This document shows positions 53,561 to 64,000 of a stretch of DNA of 64,000 bases, piece by piece. Source of the DNA: Megascapheus bottae (taxonomy: Eukaryota; Chordata; Mammalia; Rodentia; Geomyidae). Made by a program: the position numbers and the translations under genes. The number at the start of each line of letters is the position of its first letter. Within the stretch, counting starts at the first letter, position 1. The notes below the pieces were generated by a model. That model was given only the letters and a program-made list of their open reading frames with translations. It searched no databases and was not told the DNA's origin. The DNA is taken from contig JANJXV010000037.1 in NCBI GenBank assembly GCA_024803745.1, positions 6,213,001-6,277,000 on the forward strand. The letters are read 5' to 3'.

Positions 53561-55610
53561 AACATCCCCAACATAGAATCCATAGGGGATTAGGGGAGAG
53601 AGCCCAGAGACATGAAGAAACAACCAGAGATAGGATATTTATTGAAGCTTAACTAACAGGGAAGCTCAAGGGAAATAAATGTTCTAGCAAGGAAGAGTCT
53701 AATTGGGGCATTTAACATCAACAGTGAAAGCCTGTTAGGTCCAAGCCTGGTAAGTCTGAGGGTCGTATCACCCTCTCTAGCAATGCTATTCAATATGAAG
53801 GGCTGCCTCTACAGGCCAACTCAGCACCAAAGTAATTGTTGGTCCAACAGTAATGTACACTATTTTCCCTATAGCATCTAAAAGTACCATTTACTCACAC
53901 CCTGAGGTAGAAGTCCTTCCCCACAGTCTAGACAAAAGGAAGTGTGAGATAAATAATCCTCTCCACTTCTATTAGCTATAAAGTTAGAAGGATGGTGAAC
54001 TAATTTCAAAATATCAAAACAGTAAATTACCAAATCCTGGAATGACTTTCCATGCACATTCCTAAATCTCTTCCAAAATGTCTCCCCACCAGAGACCAAT
54101 GCTGAAATACACAAAGCCATGTGCTCTAAATAGCCAGCCTGACAACTTCAGTCATCGATCGTGACTTTATCTTGTCCTCACAACACTTGATTTTAAAACT
54201 TTGACTCGGTATATTGTTCTCTAATGAACAATTTAGGATTCATCTTTTTATATGTTCAGTCATATATGCTCATCAATGCAACCCCACAATGGAATTTACC
54301 CGTCAAAGAGATTGCCTAATAGAAGTGTCCATAAAAATAAGAGGCCTAATGTCTTTCAAATCTGTTATTCTGTTATTCTGGACTCATTTCTGCTTTTCCA
54401 ACATCTTATTGTTATATACTACTCATGTACCTTATCTTCCTTTTACTACCATCATGCCCACAAATCTCCAAAACTTACATGTCTAGCCTCAGACTGTCCC
54501 AATGTCTTTTTCCTCCCACTCCTGCTAGCTCAGCCATGCAACTATTTTGCACAGACATCTAACCAGTTCACTGAGGAAAAAAATGTGCTGGATTCTTTTA
54601 TCTTTTGCTGATGTTATGTAAATTAAAATCCAACTGATTCTTCACTTTCCATTCAATTGTTTTCTCTCCTGCTAGGTAGATTCAGCCTCTCATCATTTAT
54701 TTAGTACACAGTGATTGTGGAAAATGGCTTTCTACATCCTTCTGACCTCCCATATTCCTCTTAGATGTGCCAAGAGAAGGGCTGTGTCTGGGCCAGGGCC
54801 AGGGTGGGGTGGGACAGAGGATGTTTTAGTGAGAAAAGATGATTGTAGGCAGGTGATTGCAGACAGAGATGTTGTCCAGCTGGCTGTGCCTGCATAGACA
54901 GGTGGGCTGATCTGCTGTCATCATCAGAGCCTGTTGGATTTGGGCCAAATGACTGGGTAGAATTTAATAGCAGAATATGCCAACCCAGGAGGTGAGCTAT
55001 GGACATAAACCTTTGGGTAGAAGCCAGGTAAACACTCTGCCAAAGACAGTGCACTAAGTAAGACTCAACAGGACCAGGTGGCCAGAGAGAAAGGGGGATG
55101 AATGGAGCTGAGCCTCCAAAGAGCAGTTGTGGAGGCATTATTTTGATTCCAAGGGAACAGGAAAATGGAGAGAACACACCACCTTTGTAGAGGGACAAGC
55201 AAATAGGATTTTAAGCTAGCAAACGTGAATTTGTACATTGGCTTTACCAGCTTCCACTTACTTGATGTTATTTTATTTCTATTAATGTAATTTTCTTCCA
55301 CTACCTTCGACAGAATAGATAACATTGCTCCTTATTTTGCTGTGAAAATTAAGTGACAAATCATGTGTAAATGATATGCAAAAGCTAAAATTAGCTGTGT
55401 AGTCTGGTGTAGATTTAAAAAAAACTATTCTTCAATTAGAATTCCAGAAAAAATAGATAATTCAGCCATGATAACTACCTACAGCAATATCCCACTTTGG
55501 AGCAAAGTTCAACAAGGAAACAAAAGCCTTGAATGACAGAGTTAGACATTTGTAGAGCACTGCAGTCTGTAAGAGCGAAATGTACATTGTCCTCAAGTAT
55601 ATGCCTGGCA
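53561..55610. other. Unassigned non-coding sequence
   Basis: 2 kb without a confident repeat. 53580-53830 might be an old LTR remnant. 54740-55190 is GC-richer. The 145-codon minus frame at 54761-55198 and the 119-codon + frame at 54252-54611 show no recognised domain. Confidence 0.35.
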
Positions 55611-55619
55611 CCTGCTACA

Positions 55620-56070
55620 AAGTAAACTTCATTTTAAATCATAAAAGAAGTATCAATATATTTGAAATCAAATGAAGTTTGTTCTCTGGTCACAATGGAC
55701 TGAAATTATACATCAATAACAAGGAAATTTGGGAAATTCACAACTCTGTAGTAATAAAGCAGTACACATCGTAAATAACCAATAAGTCATAAAAGAAATC
55801 ACAAGGGAAATTAGGAAGTGCATTGAGATGAATGAGAACAAAAACTTGGAATGCCAAATCTTGAAGGAAGTGGTCTCTGAGAAAATGACTGGCTATAAAA
55901 ACCTACAATATACACAAAGAACAACTTCAAGTTAATAAGCTAAAATTCCACTTTTAGGAAGTAGACAAAGAGAGTGAACTTCACAGGAAGCATGAAGAAA
56001 GAAATACGCTTACAACGGAAATAAAGGAAACAGAGAACAGAAAAGCAACAGGGAGAATCATCAAAGCAGA
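55620..56070 (+). mobile_element. Old L1 ORF2 fragment (endonuclease/RT linker region)
   Basis: GTTTGTTCTCTGGTCACAATGG, CATCAATAACAAGGAAATTTGG, GAAATCACAAGGGAAATTAGG, GAGATGAATGAGAAC, AACAGAGAACAGAAAAGCAAC follow L1 order on +. Confidence 0.75.
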
Positions 56071-56340
56071 TTTTTCTTTTTTTGATACAATATCATATAA
56101 TCTAGCCTGGCCTTGAAATCATTGTGTGTGTAGTCCATGCTGGCCTTGATCTGTGTTCATCCTGTCTCAGACTCTAGTATAGCAGACTTGTACTGTCTTA
56201 CCTAATTAAATCCTCTTTCTATGCTCCTTTTTATTTTGTTGTTGATTTTGTTTCATCTTTGGTGAGGGTAGGGGAGATTTTATTTTACATACAGAATCGC
56301 CCTGTATGGTCCTGTTTTGCCCAAACTCTTGAGTTTGTGA
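56071..56340 (-). mobile_element. Degraded B1-type SINEs
   Basis: TTTTTTGATACAATATCATAT, CTAGCCTGGCCTTGAAATC and a second similar block at 56275-56340 (TACAGAATCGCCCTGTATGG). Reverse B1-like, diverged. Confidence 0.5.
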
Positions 56341-56599
56341 CTAAAACGATTATTTCTTTGTATTGATGCTATAATTTGAAGCTAACCTATAAACTATCAC
56401 AATCATAAGTACATTTTCTTGAATCATGATTCCTGTACAATATTGTATTTGTATATGATATAAATATGTTAAATACTTTTTTCTTCTACCCATGAAAAAA
56501 AAGGCAAATAAGCACAGACTAGGGAAAGGAATTCGCTGCAGTGATGGTCTCTCCTGAGTAAAATGTTCTCTATTTCTGGATCTTGACTATATAATCTGT
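56341..56599. other. Unassigned non-coding sequence
   Basis: Nothing recognised. Confidence 0.4.
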
Positions 56600-56845
56600 T
56601 CCATCTTTTTGTTTTCTTTTTGTGGGTTATGGGTCTTGAACTAGTCTGGACATTGTCCCTGAGCTCTTCCTTTCAAGGCTACCACCCTACCCTTGAGCCA
56701 AGCCCCACTTCCCGTTTTCTAGAGGTTAGTTGGAGATAAAGTCTCAGGTCCTTTTGTGTCCAGCCTGGCTTTGAATCTTGATGCTCAGTTCACAGCCTCC
56801 TGTGTAGCTATGATTAAAGGCACAAACCACCACACTTGGCTATCT
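56600..56845 (-). mobile_element. B1-Geo SINE
   Basis: TTTTTGTGGGTTATGGGTC, ACATTGTCCCTGAGCTCTTCC, TTAGTTGGAGATAAAGTCTC, CAGCCTCCTGTGTAGC, AAACCACCACACTTGGC. Confidence 0.88.
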
Positions 56846-57274
56846 AGACACTCCTATCCTAAATCAAGATTTGTAAAAGATTTCCAAATCTAGCAATAAC
56901 AAATGTTCATTAACATACACAATATGAAATCACAGAACCAAGGAAACATAAAATCTTCAAGTAATGCACTTGCCATTCAAATTCAGAATATTTTTATGCA
57001 GTATGTTTGAGAAGTATCTCAGCTTCCTGAATTACTAGAATCACAGGTATGAGCCAATGACACCCAACTTTTTATGGTTTTTATTTGATTTCATTAATAT
57101 TACTCTCTTTTATTTTTCTGTCTTCAGTTTTACGGTTTACTCTGCCCTTCTGTGGTCTCAATACAGCATATTTTACATTTATATTTTCTCGTTGTAGAAG
57201 GCTAGGTCATTGATTTAAATTTCTCTTAAACAGGATCCTATGAAAAAAAGATCTATGGGATTAAAACCATGGCC
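56846..57274. other. Unassigned; B1 head fragment at 57015-57065
   Basis: ATCTCAGCTTCCTGAATTAC, TCACAGGTATGAGCCAATG is a short reverse B1 head. The rest is unassigned. Confidence 0.5.
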
Positions 57275-57479
57275 CCAAACCAGGCACCAGTTATTCATAC
57301 CTGTCGTTCTATCTACTTAGAAGACTGACATCTGAGGATCACCGTTTGAAGACATCCTAGATGAGGCTCCAAGATTACCTCCGATTAACCATGAAAAAAG
57401 AAACAAGTGGATCTGTGGCTCAAGTGGTAGAGTGCTACCAGCATAAAAGCTGGGGGACAGTAGCCAGGCCAGGGCCAGC

Positions 57480-57523
<44 letters not shown>
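57275..57523 (+). mobile_element. B1-Geo SINE with (CA)n end
   Basis: CAGGCACCAGTTATTCATACC, CTACTTAGAAGACTGAC, TTACCTCCGATTAACCATG, TGTGGCTCAAGTGGTAGAGTG, then GGCCAGCACACG running into (CA)n at 57485-57522. Confidence 0.88.
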
Positions 57524-57527
<4 letters not shown>

Positions 57528-57639
57528 ATGTCAGGAAAATTGAGAAAGAATTGGTCACACTACAACAAGAAAAACAAAGGAGATCCAAATTTGCAATTTC
57601 AAGGTTCACACAGTAACTGCGATATTATTAACTGCCAGA
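57524..57639. other. Spacer
   Basis: Nothing recognised. Confidence 0.4.
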
Positions 57640-58110
57640 TCAACAATGCCATTTATCAACGATTTCCAATGAACTGTTAAATTTCTGACAGTAACAAAAA
57701 CTATGTTAGCCTTTTTGGAAAGTATTTTGTTAGTTTCTTACAAAATATAATACAATATACCTATGCATGCCTAGCAATCCCACTGTTACTTGTGCAAGAG
57801 AAATGAAAATATGCTCAGAGAAGTCATGTTCAAGCTGACATTGAAGTTCCAATAACTTAGGATGAGAAACTACCAAATTGACCATGAAGGGGTAGGCAAT
57901 GTCTAAAACATGACTAAATACTAAAAAGAAACAGACTTGTGGGACATAACTTGGATGATTCTCAGGGTGTTCAGTTCAGTAAAATAAACCCCAAATACAC
58001 AATTCTGAATATATGAAATCTAGGAAACAAACTATTGTGTCAGAAAGATAAATTGTCAGATGCCTTGAGGTTTGGCAAGATAATAAACCAACTTCCTAAG
58101 ATATTCAGGG
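57640..58110 (+). mobile_element. Old L1 ORF2 C-terminal region and 3' part
   Basis: TTGGAAAGTATTTTGTTAG, GCATGCCTAGCAATCCCAC, GAGAAATGAAAATATGCTC, ACATAACTTGGATGATTCTC, CAGTAAAATAAACCCC follow old L1 order. Confidence 0.7.
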
Positions 58111-58564
58111 GGAATAATGGAGGTATAATTATACCATATTTTTGTTTTTTAGTAATCATCTTATGATGATAATTATATAAGCATATTTAGCTATATATGT
58201 AATGTTGATAACATTAGTATACATTAACTATACTCAGTGATGCCAATTATTAAAATAAAACCATGCAAAATGTATGTCTTCAAATAGATTATACATTTAA
58301 ATGTAAGCAAAATCTATCCTAAAATGGATTTGAAACTTGATTCAAAAAAACAAAATAGCCACAAAATTGTTCCCTTAACATCTCTTATCACCAGAAATGT
58401 AACAGAAACATCAGAATTATTACCATATTGAAAACACTTTTCATTAAATTAGGATGAATCAAAATAATCTACTACTAAAAATTGTTGAATTGCATATAAA
58501 TTTTGATGTGACTTTTTTCTATTTCTATAAAGAATGCTATTCATCTTTTTAGGATATATTTTAA
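58111..58564. other. Unassigned AT-rich sequence
   Basis: Nothing recognised. Confidence 0.4.
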
Positions 58565-58805
58565 TTATCATATATTAGTAGTACAAGAGGGCTTTAATTA
58601 TGTTATTTCCATGCATGCATTCTTACTTCTTGTTAAAATGTCCCCATTTCACTCCCTTGCCCTCTGTTCCTTCTTGAAAGTTTTAATAGATTTAATTGTT
58701 GTATTTTCAGACATGAATATAAAGTACTTTGACCACATTCATTCACATACACCTCTGCATTGGCCTTTTCCTCCTCCCACTGGGACCCTCCTTTTATTGT
58801 AGCCT
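58565..58805 (-). mobile_element. Possible antisense L1 3' UTR
   Basis: Pyrimidine-rich with TTATGTTATTTCCATGCATGC, AATATAAAGTACTTTGACC, TTTTCCTCCTCCCACTGGG. Similar in style to the antisense 3' UTR near 13.1 kb and directly upstream of antisense L1 ORF2. Tentative. Confidence 0.45.
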
Positions 58806-58919
58806 GATTTACATTCCTGTGAGTAATTTTTTAGCATATACATTAATTGAACAAAGAGGTTTGACCATGGTAATTCACAAAACATAAATTATAATTTATA
58901 CTCATTAACCTCATCTATT

Positions 58920-59242
58920 GTTCTCCATTTCATTCCCTGGTATCTTCCTATTAGCCGAGAATGTTCAATTCATTCTCTTATGTCATCTTCATGTGTAGGC
59001 ATGGTGAACTTTGTTATTCTGTTAGGGTCTGCATTGAGTCTATAAAGCACATTAGGTAAAGTGATCATTTTACTAATATCAATGCTTGCAAATTATGAAC
59101 ACGGGCATCCTTTCCAGTTATTTGTATCGTTTTAAATTCCATCTTCACTGTTGTCACAGTTTTCATGTATAACATTATTTTACACATTTCCTTGATATCT
59201 GTTTGTTTTCTATTTTTACTATCATAAAACGACACTTTCTAA

Positions 59243-59288
<46 letters not shown>

Positions 59289-59416
59289 CTAATTGGGGAT
59301 AATAGTATAATGAGCTTCCCTGCCTAGTTTGGCTTCAAACTTTCATCCTCAGAACTCAGCCTCCTGTGTAGCTAGGATTATGGGTATGAGCCACTGGCAG
59401 CTGGCTACTGTTGATT

Positions 59417-59463
<47 letters not shown>

Positions 59464-60165
59464 TGTGTTTTTTTCCTAGAAATTTTAATTTACTTATTAA
59501 TTTGAAGTGCTTTAATGTATGGTTTAGGAATATTTAAATCTATGATCACATCATCTAAAAACAGAGATAATGTTGCTTCTTGCCTGTCCATTCTTGTTCA
59601 TCGCGCACATCCTCTCCTATAACGAGGATTTACAGTGGTAAGTTGGGTAGAATTAGCAGGACTGGGCTAGTACACGAAAATGCTTTCAGTTTCCTTCACT
59701 GAGTATATTAGAGGAAGAATTCTATGGGCTTCCTTGAACTAAGAAAGTTTCTGCTACAACTGTTTGTTGAGAATTTGTAGCATGAATGCATGTCGAATTT
59801 TGTCAAATTTATTTCCTGCATCTGTTTGTAAAGGTACGTGGTATCTATTTTCCTGCTGTTAATGGGATGTGTCATAAGTACTGATTTGTATATGCTGTAT
59901 CTTAAGAATAAATCTGCTTGGTTATGGTGTATAATCATTTTAGTAGGGCTGTTGTCTGTGATTTGATATGTCATTAAGCATTGTTATTCCATTTATAATC
60001 AGCAAATTATAGGCTTATAATTTTCTGTTCTTGTGGTGTCTTTATCTGAGTTTGGTGTGAAAGTGATACCATCATAAAACAAAGGTGGTATGTTTTCCTC
60101 TTTTTCTTTTTCTTTTTTTAAGATTCAGTATAAATTGACATAACAGGAAGATTCAGAAATGGTCA
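58920..60165 (-). mobile_element. Antisense ancient L1 ORF2 (RT region), split by a SINE
   Basis: Reverse L1 order on +: GTGATCATTTTACTAATATC and CAGTTATTTGTATCG, then past the SINE AATGCTTTCAGTTTCCTTCAC, TGTCGAATTTTGTCAAATTT, CCTGCATCTGTTTG, TATAATTTTCTGTTC, TATCTGAGTTTGGTGTG. The 88-codon minus frame here is an ORF2 remnant. Confidence 0.8.
59244..59461 (-). mobile_element. B1-Geo SINE head between two (GT)n tracts
   Basis: (GT)22 at 59244-59287, head only at 59288-59404 (GGCTAATTGGGGATAATAG, CAGCCTCCTGTGTAGC, ATGAGCCACTGGCAGCTGG), then a second (GT)n at 59418-59461. The first GT tract starts at the same internal ACCAC point as the 21.4-kb copy. Confidence 0.9.
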
Positions 60166-60399
60166 GAGGTGGTACCTATTTGTATGATACCCGACTGTCT
60201 CAAGATTGGTCAGGTAGGCTTTGTTCCATTAAGAATCACTGGCCTAGCGAAGATGAAGGGCCTCGTACTTCCTGGATTCCAAGATGGCTTCAGGGTGACT
60301 CCATAAGACAGTGATGTCAACCACAGGTCGTAAGTACAAAATGGAGAAATCCAGGGCATCCAGTATTTATTCTTCTTAGCTAATTTATGGCCCAGGAAA
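60166..60399. other. Unassigned non-coding sequence
   Basis: Complex, GC-richer (AGGGCCTCGTACTTCCTGG); possibly an LTR remnant, not supported. Confidence 0.35.
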
Positions 60400-60712
60400 G
60401 TTTTTAACTACGTCCTACATCACCTAAAACTGCAAATCACCTTAATATTGAAAAAAAGTGAAAAAATATAGCTAGATATTTCTGAAAAGAAAGTGGGTAT
60501 CAGGAAACCAGAACTCAACTCTAGAAAGAGCTAGCACTGAACACCAGATAGAATGGCTATTATCAAAATTATGGAGAAAGGGGTTCCTTGTACTCTATTC
60601 ATAGAAATGTAAATCAGTACTGCGGTTACAGAAAAATACGACTTTACTCAAAAAACTACAAATGGTACCCCCTTATTACATAGCAATCCCATTTCTCGGT
60701 ATACATCCATTG

Positions 60713-60955
60713 TTTTGTGTGTGCTGGTCCTTGGGCTTGAACACAGGACCTGTGGTCTGTGCCTGAACTTTTCCTCTCAAGGCTAACACTCTACTACTTG
60801 AGCTACAGCTCTACTTCTACCTTTTTTTTGGACTTAATTGGAGATAAGAGTCTCACAAGCTTTCTTGCCTGGGCTTTCTTTGAAGCACATGCCTCAGATC
60901 TCAGTCACCAGAGTAGCTAAAATTATAGGCATAAGCCAACAGCATCCAGCTTCTG
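60713..60955 (-). mobile_element. B1-Geo SINE inside old L1
   Basis: TTTGTGTGTGCTGGTCCTTGG, TCTGTGCCTGAACTTTTCC, TTAATTGGAGATAAGAGTCTC, CAGATCTCAGTCACCAGAG, AAGCCAACAGCATCCAGC. Confidence 0.87.
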
Positions 60956-60959
60956 GAGA

Positions 60960-61012
60960 TACCTACCTATATACATATACATACATACACACATACACAT
61001 ACATACACATAT
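60960..61012. repeat. (TACA)n/(CATA)n microsatellite
   Basis: CATATACATACATACACAC alternation of about 50 bp. Confidence 0.9.
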
Positions 61013-61144
61013 AGAGAGGAAGAGATGACATAAAATCAGAAAGTCAGATATATATTCAGTGCATTCTCATTACAGTAGTCATCTAAGCCAAAATATGGAA
61101 ACAGCCCAAATGCTTATATCTGCAAATCAAAACTTAAAATGTGA

Positions 61145-61252
61145 CACACACACTCACTCACTCACTCACACATTCATACACTCACAGAGAGACACACACT
61201 CACTCAAATTTTCATACACACACACACACACACACACACTCACTCTCACAAG
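61145..61252. repeat. CA/CTCA compound microsatellite
   Basis: (ACAC), (CTCA)n and (CA)n blocks with short unique interruptions, following the old L1. Confidence 0.9.
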
Positions 61253-61734
61253 CATGAAAAGACATGCATGTGAGTTTGCAACATTCCTTGTCCTTGCTCA
61301 AGGCATACTGAATGGTGAGTACAAGCTTTTCTACTGGCTCATCCCCTTCTTCTACAACCTGTGTCTTCTAATCACCCTTAGAATTTTCCTGAAAGAAGAG
61401 TAGATATCTGAGAAAATCAGCTTTAAAAATAGCCACAAAGCCTGGCCTTCTACTTACTGAAACTTTTGCACTTTACATGTGGTGGAAGTTACTGAAAATA
61501 AACAGACAAAATGTATTTGCAGCAAATGGGAAAATGTTCTATACTAAGGGAGTCCTAAGACTTCAGGGGAAATATGTATGCTCTCAAACTACTCAAAAAA
61601 TATCTTTTACCCCAAATCACCCACTGTGTCTCATACCCTCACAACCATTCTATACACCTATATTCTTTAATAGACTCTGGGAAGAGGCTCTAGTGATGTT
61701 CTGACATGCACATTTTTGGTGCAAGGAAAGAAGC
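61253..61734. other. Unassigned non-coding sequence
   Basis: Nothing recognised; the 75-codon frame at 61477-61704 lacks any domain. Confidence 0.4.
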
Positions 61735-61965
61735 AAGGTTGTTGGCTCATCTGTAATCCTGGCTAGTTAAGAAACCGAGATTGGAAGATCAAGGTTCAAA
61801 GGCAGTCAGATAGGAAAATCCATGCTACTATTTCTCTAATCGACAAGCAACAACCTTAACTGGGGGCTGCCTCAAGTGGTAGCGTGGTAGAATGGCAGCT
61901 ATGAACAATCATACTTGGAACCCATGATTATCTGAATTCAAACTCAGTTATTAGAAAAAAAATCT
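61735..61965 (+). mobile_element. B1-Geo SINE, diverged
   Basis: GGTTGTTGGCTCATCTGTAATC, TAGTTAAGAAACCGAG, AAGGTTCAAAGGCAGTCAG, CCTCAAGTGGTAGCGTGG, ATCTGAATTCAAACTCAG, then an A-tail. Confidence 0.78.
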
Positions 61966-63569
61966 TCAAATGTGTGGAGGGGGAGGAAAACTGAAATCTT
62001 TAGTTGTATCTGTGTAGCTTATCTCATTCTATGCTGTCACAAAGCCTATGTCATTTAGCTACAGTTAACTAGTGTGTCCCACAAACAACACCTCTCCAGT
62101 CTCCCTAAACAGCAAGAGCTCAATATCAATCAATATTATTAAGCAGTAAGAAATGGAATACAAAGTATCATTCCCTAAGCAAAATTAAAATTATGTGTAC
62201 TATATCCAGAAACAACTTTCTATATTCCTCCGGGATATTGGTTTAGATACCTTAATCATGCTAAATTTATTTAAAAGTACAAGTGCAACATGATTCCATT
62301 ATAGTAAATGCCCTCATCTGCTTCTATTGGCAAAGTGTTTTACAACCATGTTGACTTCTAAGAAATAATTATTAACTGTTCCTGATAGGACTTGTGAGTT
62401 GAATTATTGAATAATCAAAGGTCAAAGGCAAGATTTGCAGTATACAACAATGCTCTACTTTCCATTGCTTGAACGAGACAGTTATTTTGGTGCCTCGTAC
62501 AGCAACAATGCTAGCAGTGGACTGCAGCTTATAAAATGCACATAAATAAATAACAATTCAAGTCAATACATCCATGAGGGGAATACATACTCAACTACAT
62601 TTTCAAAACAGACCCAAAGCTTACAGAGAAAAGGTCATTGTGACAAGCACGTGGGAGTGCCTTGGAAATGCAGATACATCAGGTAGTCTCAGAGTTCATG
62701 CAATTGTGCTTTTGTGTGGTTCTGATGCACTAATTAGGTGACAGAGGAGAGAACTGTGTGACAAAGTTCTGTTTCTGGAAAACTCAATCGCTTCTCATTG
62801 GCAGAGGCCACCTATACCTCCAGGTCAAGAGAAGCTACCTGTCATACATAAAATGAAGGTTATCTATGCAATAGATTCCCAGCAAATCAATGTCCTCTCA
62901 GGGATGATTTTGCAGTTTTTGAGAAAGAAGTTGGTCTCAACTTGTTTTTTTTAAAACAAATATGTTAATCCATCCTCTTTTAATTCATCTTATAATTGTC
63001 TGAGCAAAGAATTTCTTCCAACATATTAAAAGCATTTTGCGATGTCAGATGTTGCTTTCAGCTGCATGAAATTTTATCCTTCGTGCTCTGAACAATTAGA
63101 GTTCTTTGCATAGGTAGAAACACAAACTCTATCTGAGACCAGCATTCAAGTGGTGGATTTTTCTCTATGACATTGGACTGTATCAAACACAGCATTGTTG
63201 TGGATTGATTGACTTTCTGTGTGGGACTCAACATTTCAACTATTCATACTATTCATACCAAACTTACTTTAGTTCATCTTCTATTAGACATTCCAGATTA
63301 CTTTCTCATCATTTTCATTGCTGAGCTGAAGGAACAAGTAGTGCATCTGTTCATGAAGTGGTTCATTATTGTTTAGAGGAGGTTGGGGATGAATAGAAAG
63401 TAACTGCTGAGGAGCTGAATACATCCACGTTTGTGTCCACTGTGAAATTCAAGACTGTGCCATCTCCCAAAATCGTTGACTATCTACTAAGTAGGGAATT
63501 CCTCACTAATGAGTCGAGAGCATTTATCATGAAGAAAGAAAACTCTGACAAGCAGAATCCCACCCAGTC
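61966..63569. other. 1.6 kb repeat-free block with motif clusters
   Basis: No repeat recognised. A DR1-type site lies at 62419-62430 and AACAAT and TTTGCATA sites at 63091-63112. Candidate regulatory DNA, not shown. Confidence 0.4.
62419..62430 (+). promoter_or_regulatory. DR1 nuclear-receptor-type motif
   Basis: AGGTCAAAGGCA: two AGGTCA-like half-sites spaced by one base, the pattern bound by HNF4 and RXR heterodimers. A single motif of this length also occurs by chance, and no chromatin or conservation evidence is available. Confidence 0.35.
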
Positions 63570-63660
63570 AAGGGCACAGAACCACAGACACCTGAGACTG
63601 CAGCCCTAGGAAGACCTGGTTGTGTTCAATCCCCAGCATCCTCCAAAAGAAAATATAAAG
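63570..63660 (+). mobile_element. ID-type SINE end
   Basis: GACCTGGTTGTGTTCAATCCCCAGCATCCTCCAAAAG resembles the 3' part of an ID/tRNA-Ala-type monomer. The upstream part is unclear. Confidence 0.45.
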
Positions 63661-64000
63661 ATCTGTAAATATTTGACCAACAAGCCCTTATCAATATTTC
63701 TCATGCAAGGTAAGACTATGAACAAATCTATTGATGATGAAACAGTAATACATTATTGCTGTGCCTCTGTCAGGTATTTACAAGGAATCTTTTCTACTAT
63801 TATTAAGTCTATATCATCCATTCCATAAGGTACACCACTCTTAGAGGGCCTGGAAAGTCCTAAACTGCCCAAGCCAGCCTACATTTAGATGCTTGCCTGC
63901 AATACAACTTGATTGCATGTCCACTTCTGACAGCCCAGCAATTGATGCCTCACTGACAAACTAAGATCTGGAGACCTTTATTGCTAATGCCATTGTAACT
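63661..64000. other. Unassigned non-coding sequence
   Basis: Nothing recognised to the window end. Confidence 0.4.

Larger units (their letters stand above)
60400..61140 (+). mobile_element. Old L1 ORF2 C-terminal region, split by a SINE
   Basis: AGATAGAATGGCTATTATCAAA, GGGGTTCCTTGTACTC, TACATAGCAATCCCATTTCTC, GGTATACATCCATTG, then after the SINE CATTACAGTAGTCATCTAAGCC and ATATGGAAACAGCCCAAATGC. Confidence 0.8.

Noticed and set aside
54761..55198. 145-codon minus-strand frame as a gene
   Set aside because: No recognised domain, no splice context or conservation evidence; length is compatible with chance in a GC-richer stretch.
63091..63112. Canonical SOX2-OCT4 composite element
   Set aside because: The AACAAT and TTTGCATA motifs are 8 bases apart, unlike the compact composite site; kept only as part of a weak regulatory hint.
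1..64000. Bacterial-style features (operons, Shine-Dalgarno sites, terminators, insertion sequences)
   Set aside because: The window is mammalian nuclear DNA by its SINE, L1, MIR and L2 content; such calls would be meaningless here.

Overview
This window reads as mammalian intergenic or deep-intronic DNA. It is AT-rich, has no protein-coding host gene that I can support, and is dense in retrotransposons of several ages. The best pointer to the host is a SINE present in about 13 copies. Its left half resembles tRNA-Ala/ID and its right half matches the Geo-type monomer of the IDL-Geo SINE, which is established as specific to geomyoid rodents (kangaroo rats, pocket mice, pocket gophers). A second abundant SINE, about 20 copies, joins a B1 (7SL-like) head to the same Geo-type right half. 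Together with B1, B1-ID-like composites and a rodent-type L1 3' end, this suggests a heteromyid or geomyid rodent. The species is not determined.

Layout. 1-2.6 kb: a SINE and a 5'-truncated L1 with target-site duplication (TSD). 3.5-7.3 kb: one ancient sense L1 carrying six younger insertions. 7.3-13 kb: mostly unassigned. 13.0-14.1 kb: antisense L1 interrupted by a 450-bp CT-rich satellite-like tract and a SINE. 14.1-21.4 kb: SINEs (one nested pair, one tailless copy), MIR, L2 and L1M fragments and an MLT1-like LTR. 22.2-23.3 kb: a second 5'-truncated L1 with a 17-bp TSD. 24-31 kb: SINEs, CA/GT microsatellites, a MIR. 31.9-33.4 kb: 1.5 kb without a recognised repeat. 35.5-38.8 kb: a nested SINE pair, a local duplicated segment 2.6 kb apart and a hAT-like fragment. 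41-46.2 kb: three SINE-in-L1 or SINE-tail structures and a third dated L1. 46.6-50 kb: another ancient L1 with five SINE insertions. 51.2-53.6 kb: an L1 fragment with its two halves in opposite orientation, and an antisense L1. 55.6-61.2 kb: several ancient L1 pieces in both orientations. 61.9-64 kb: almost repeat-free, with nuclear-receptor and POU/SOX-like motifs.

No rRNA, functional tRNA, CRISPR array, operon or complete gene was found. Open reading frames in the window are L1 ORF2 remnants, translated SINEs, microsatellites or chance frames. What can be read here is retrotransposition history: TSDs, nesting order, truncation, inversion and tailless insertion. The most useful new-looking observations are the Geo-type right half shared by two otherwise unrelated SINE families, (CA)n expansion at one fixed point inside the B1-Geo SINE, a tailless IDL-Geo copy with a perfect TSD, the reverse-order inverted L1 at 51.6 kb, and the period-120 CT tract. 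I found no convincing undescribed molecular system.
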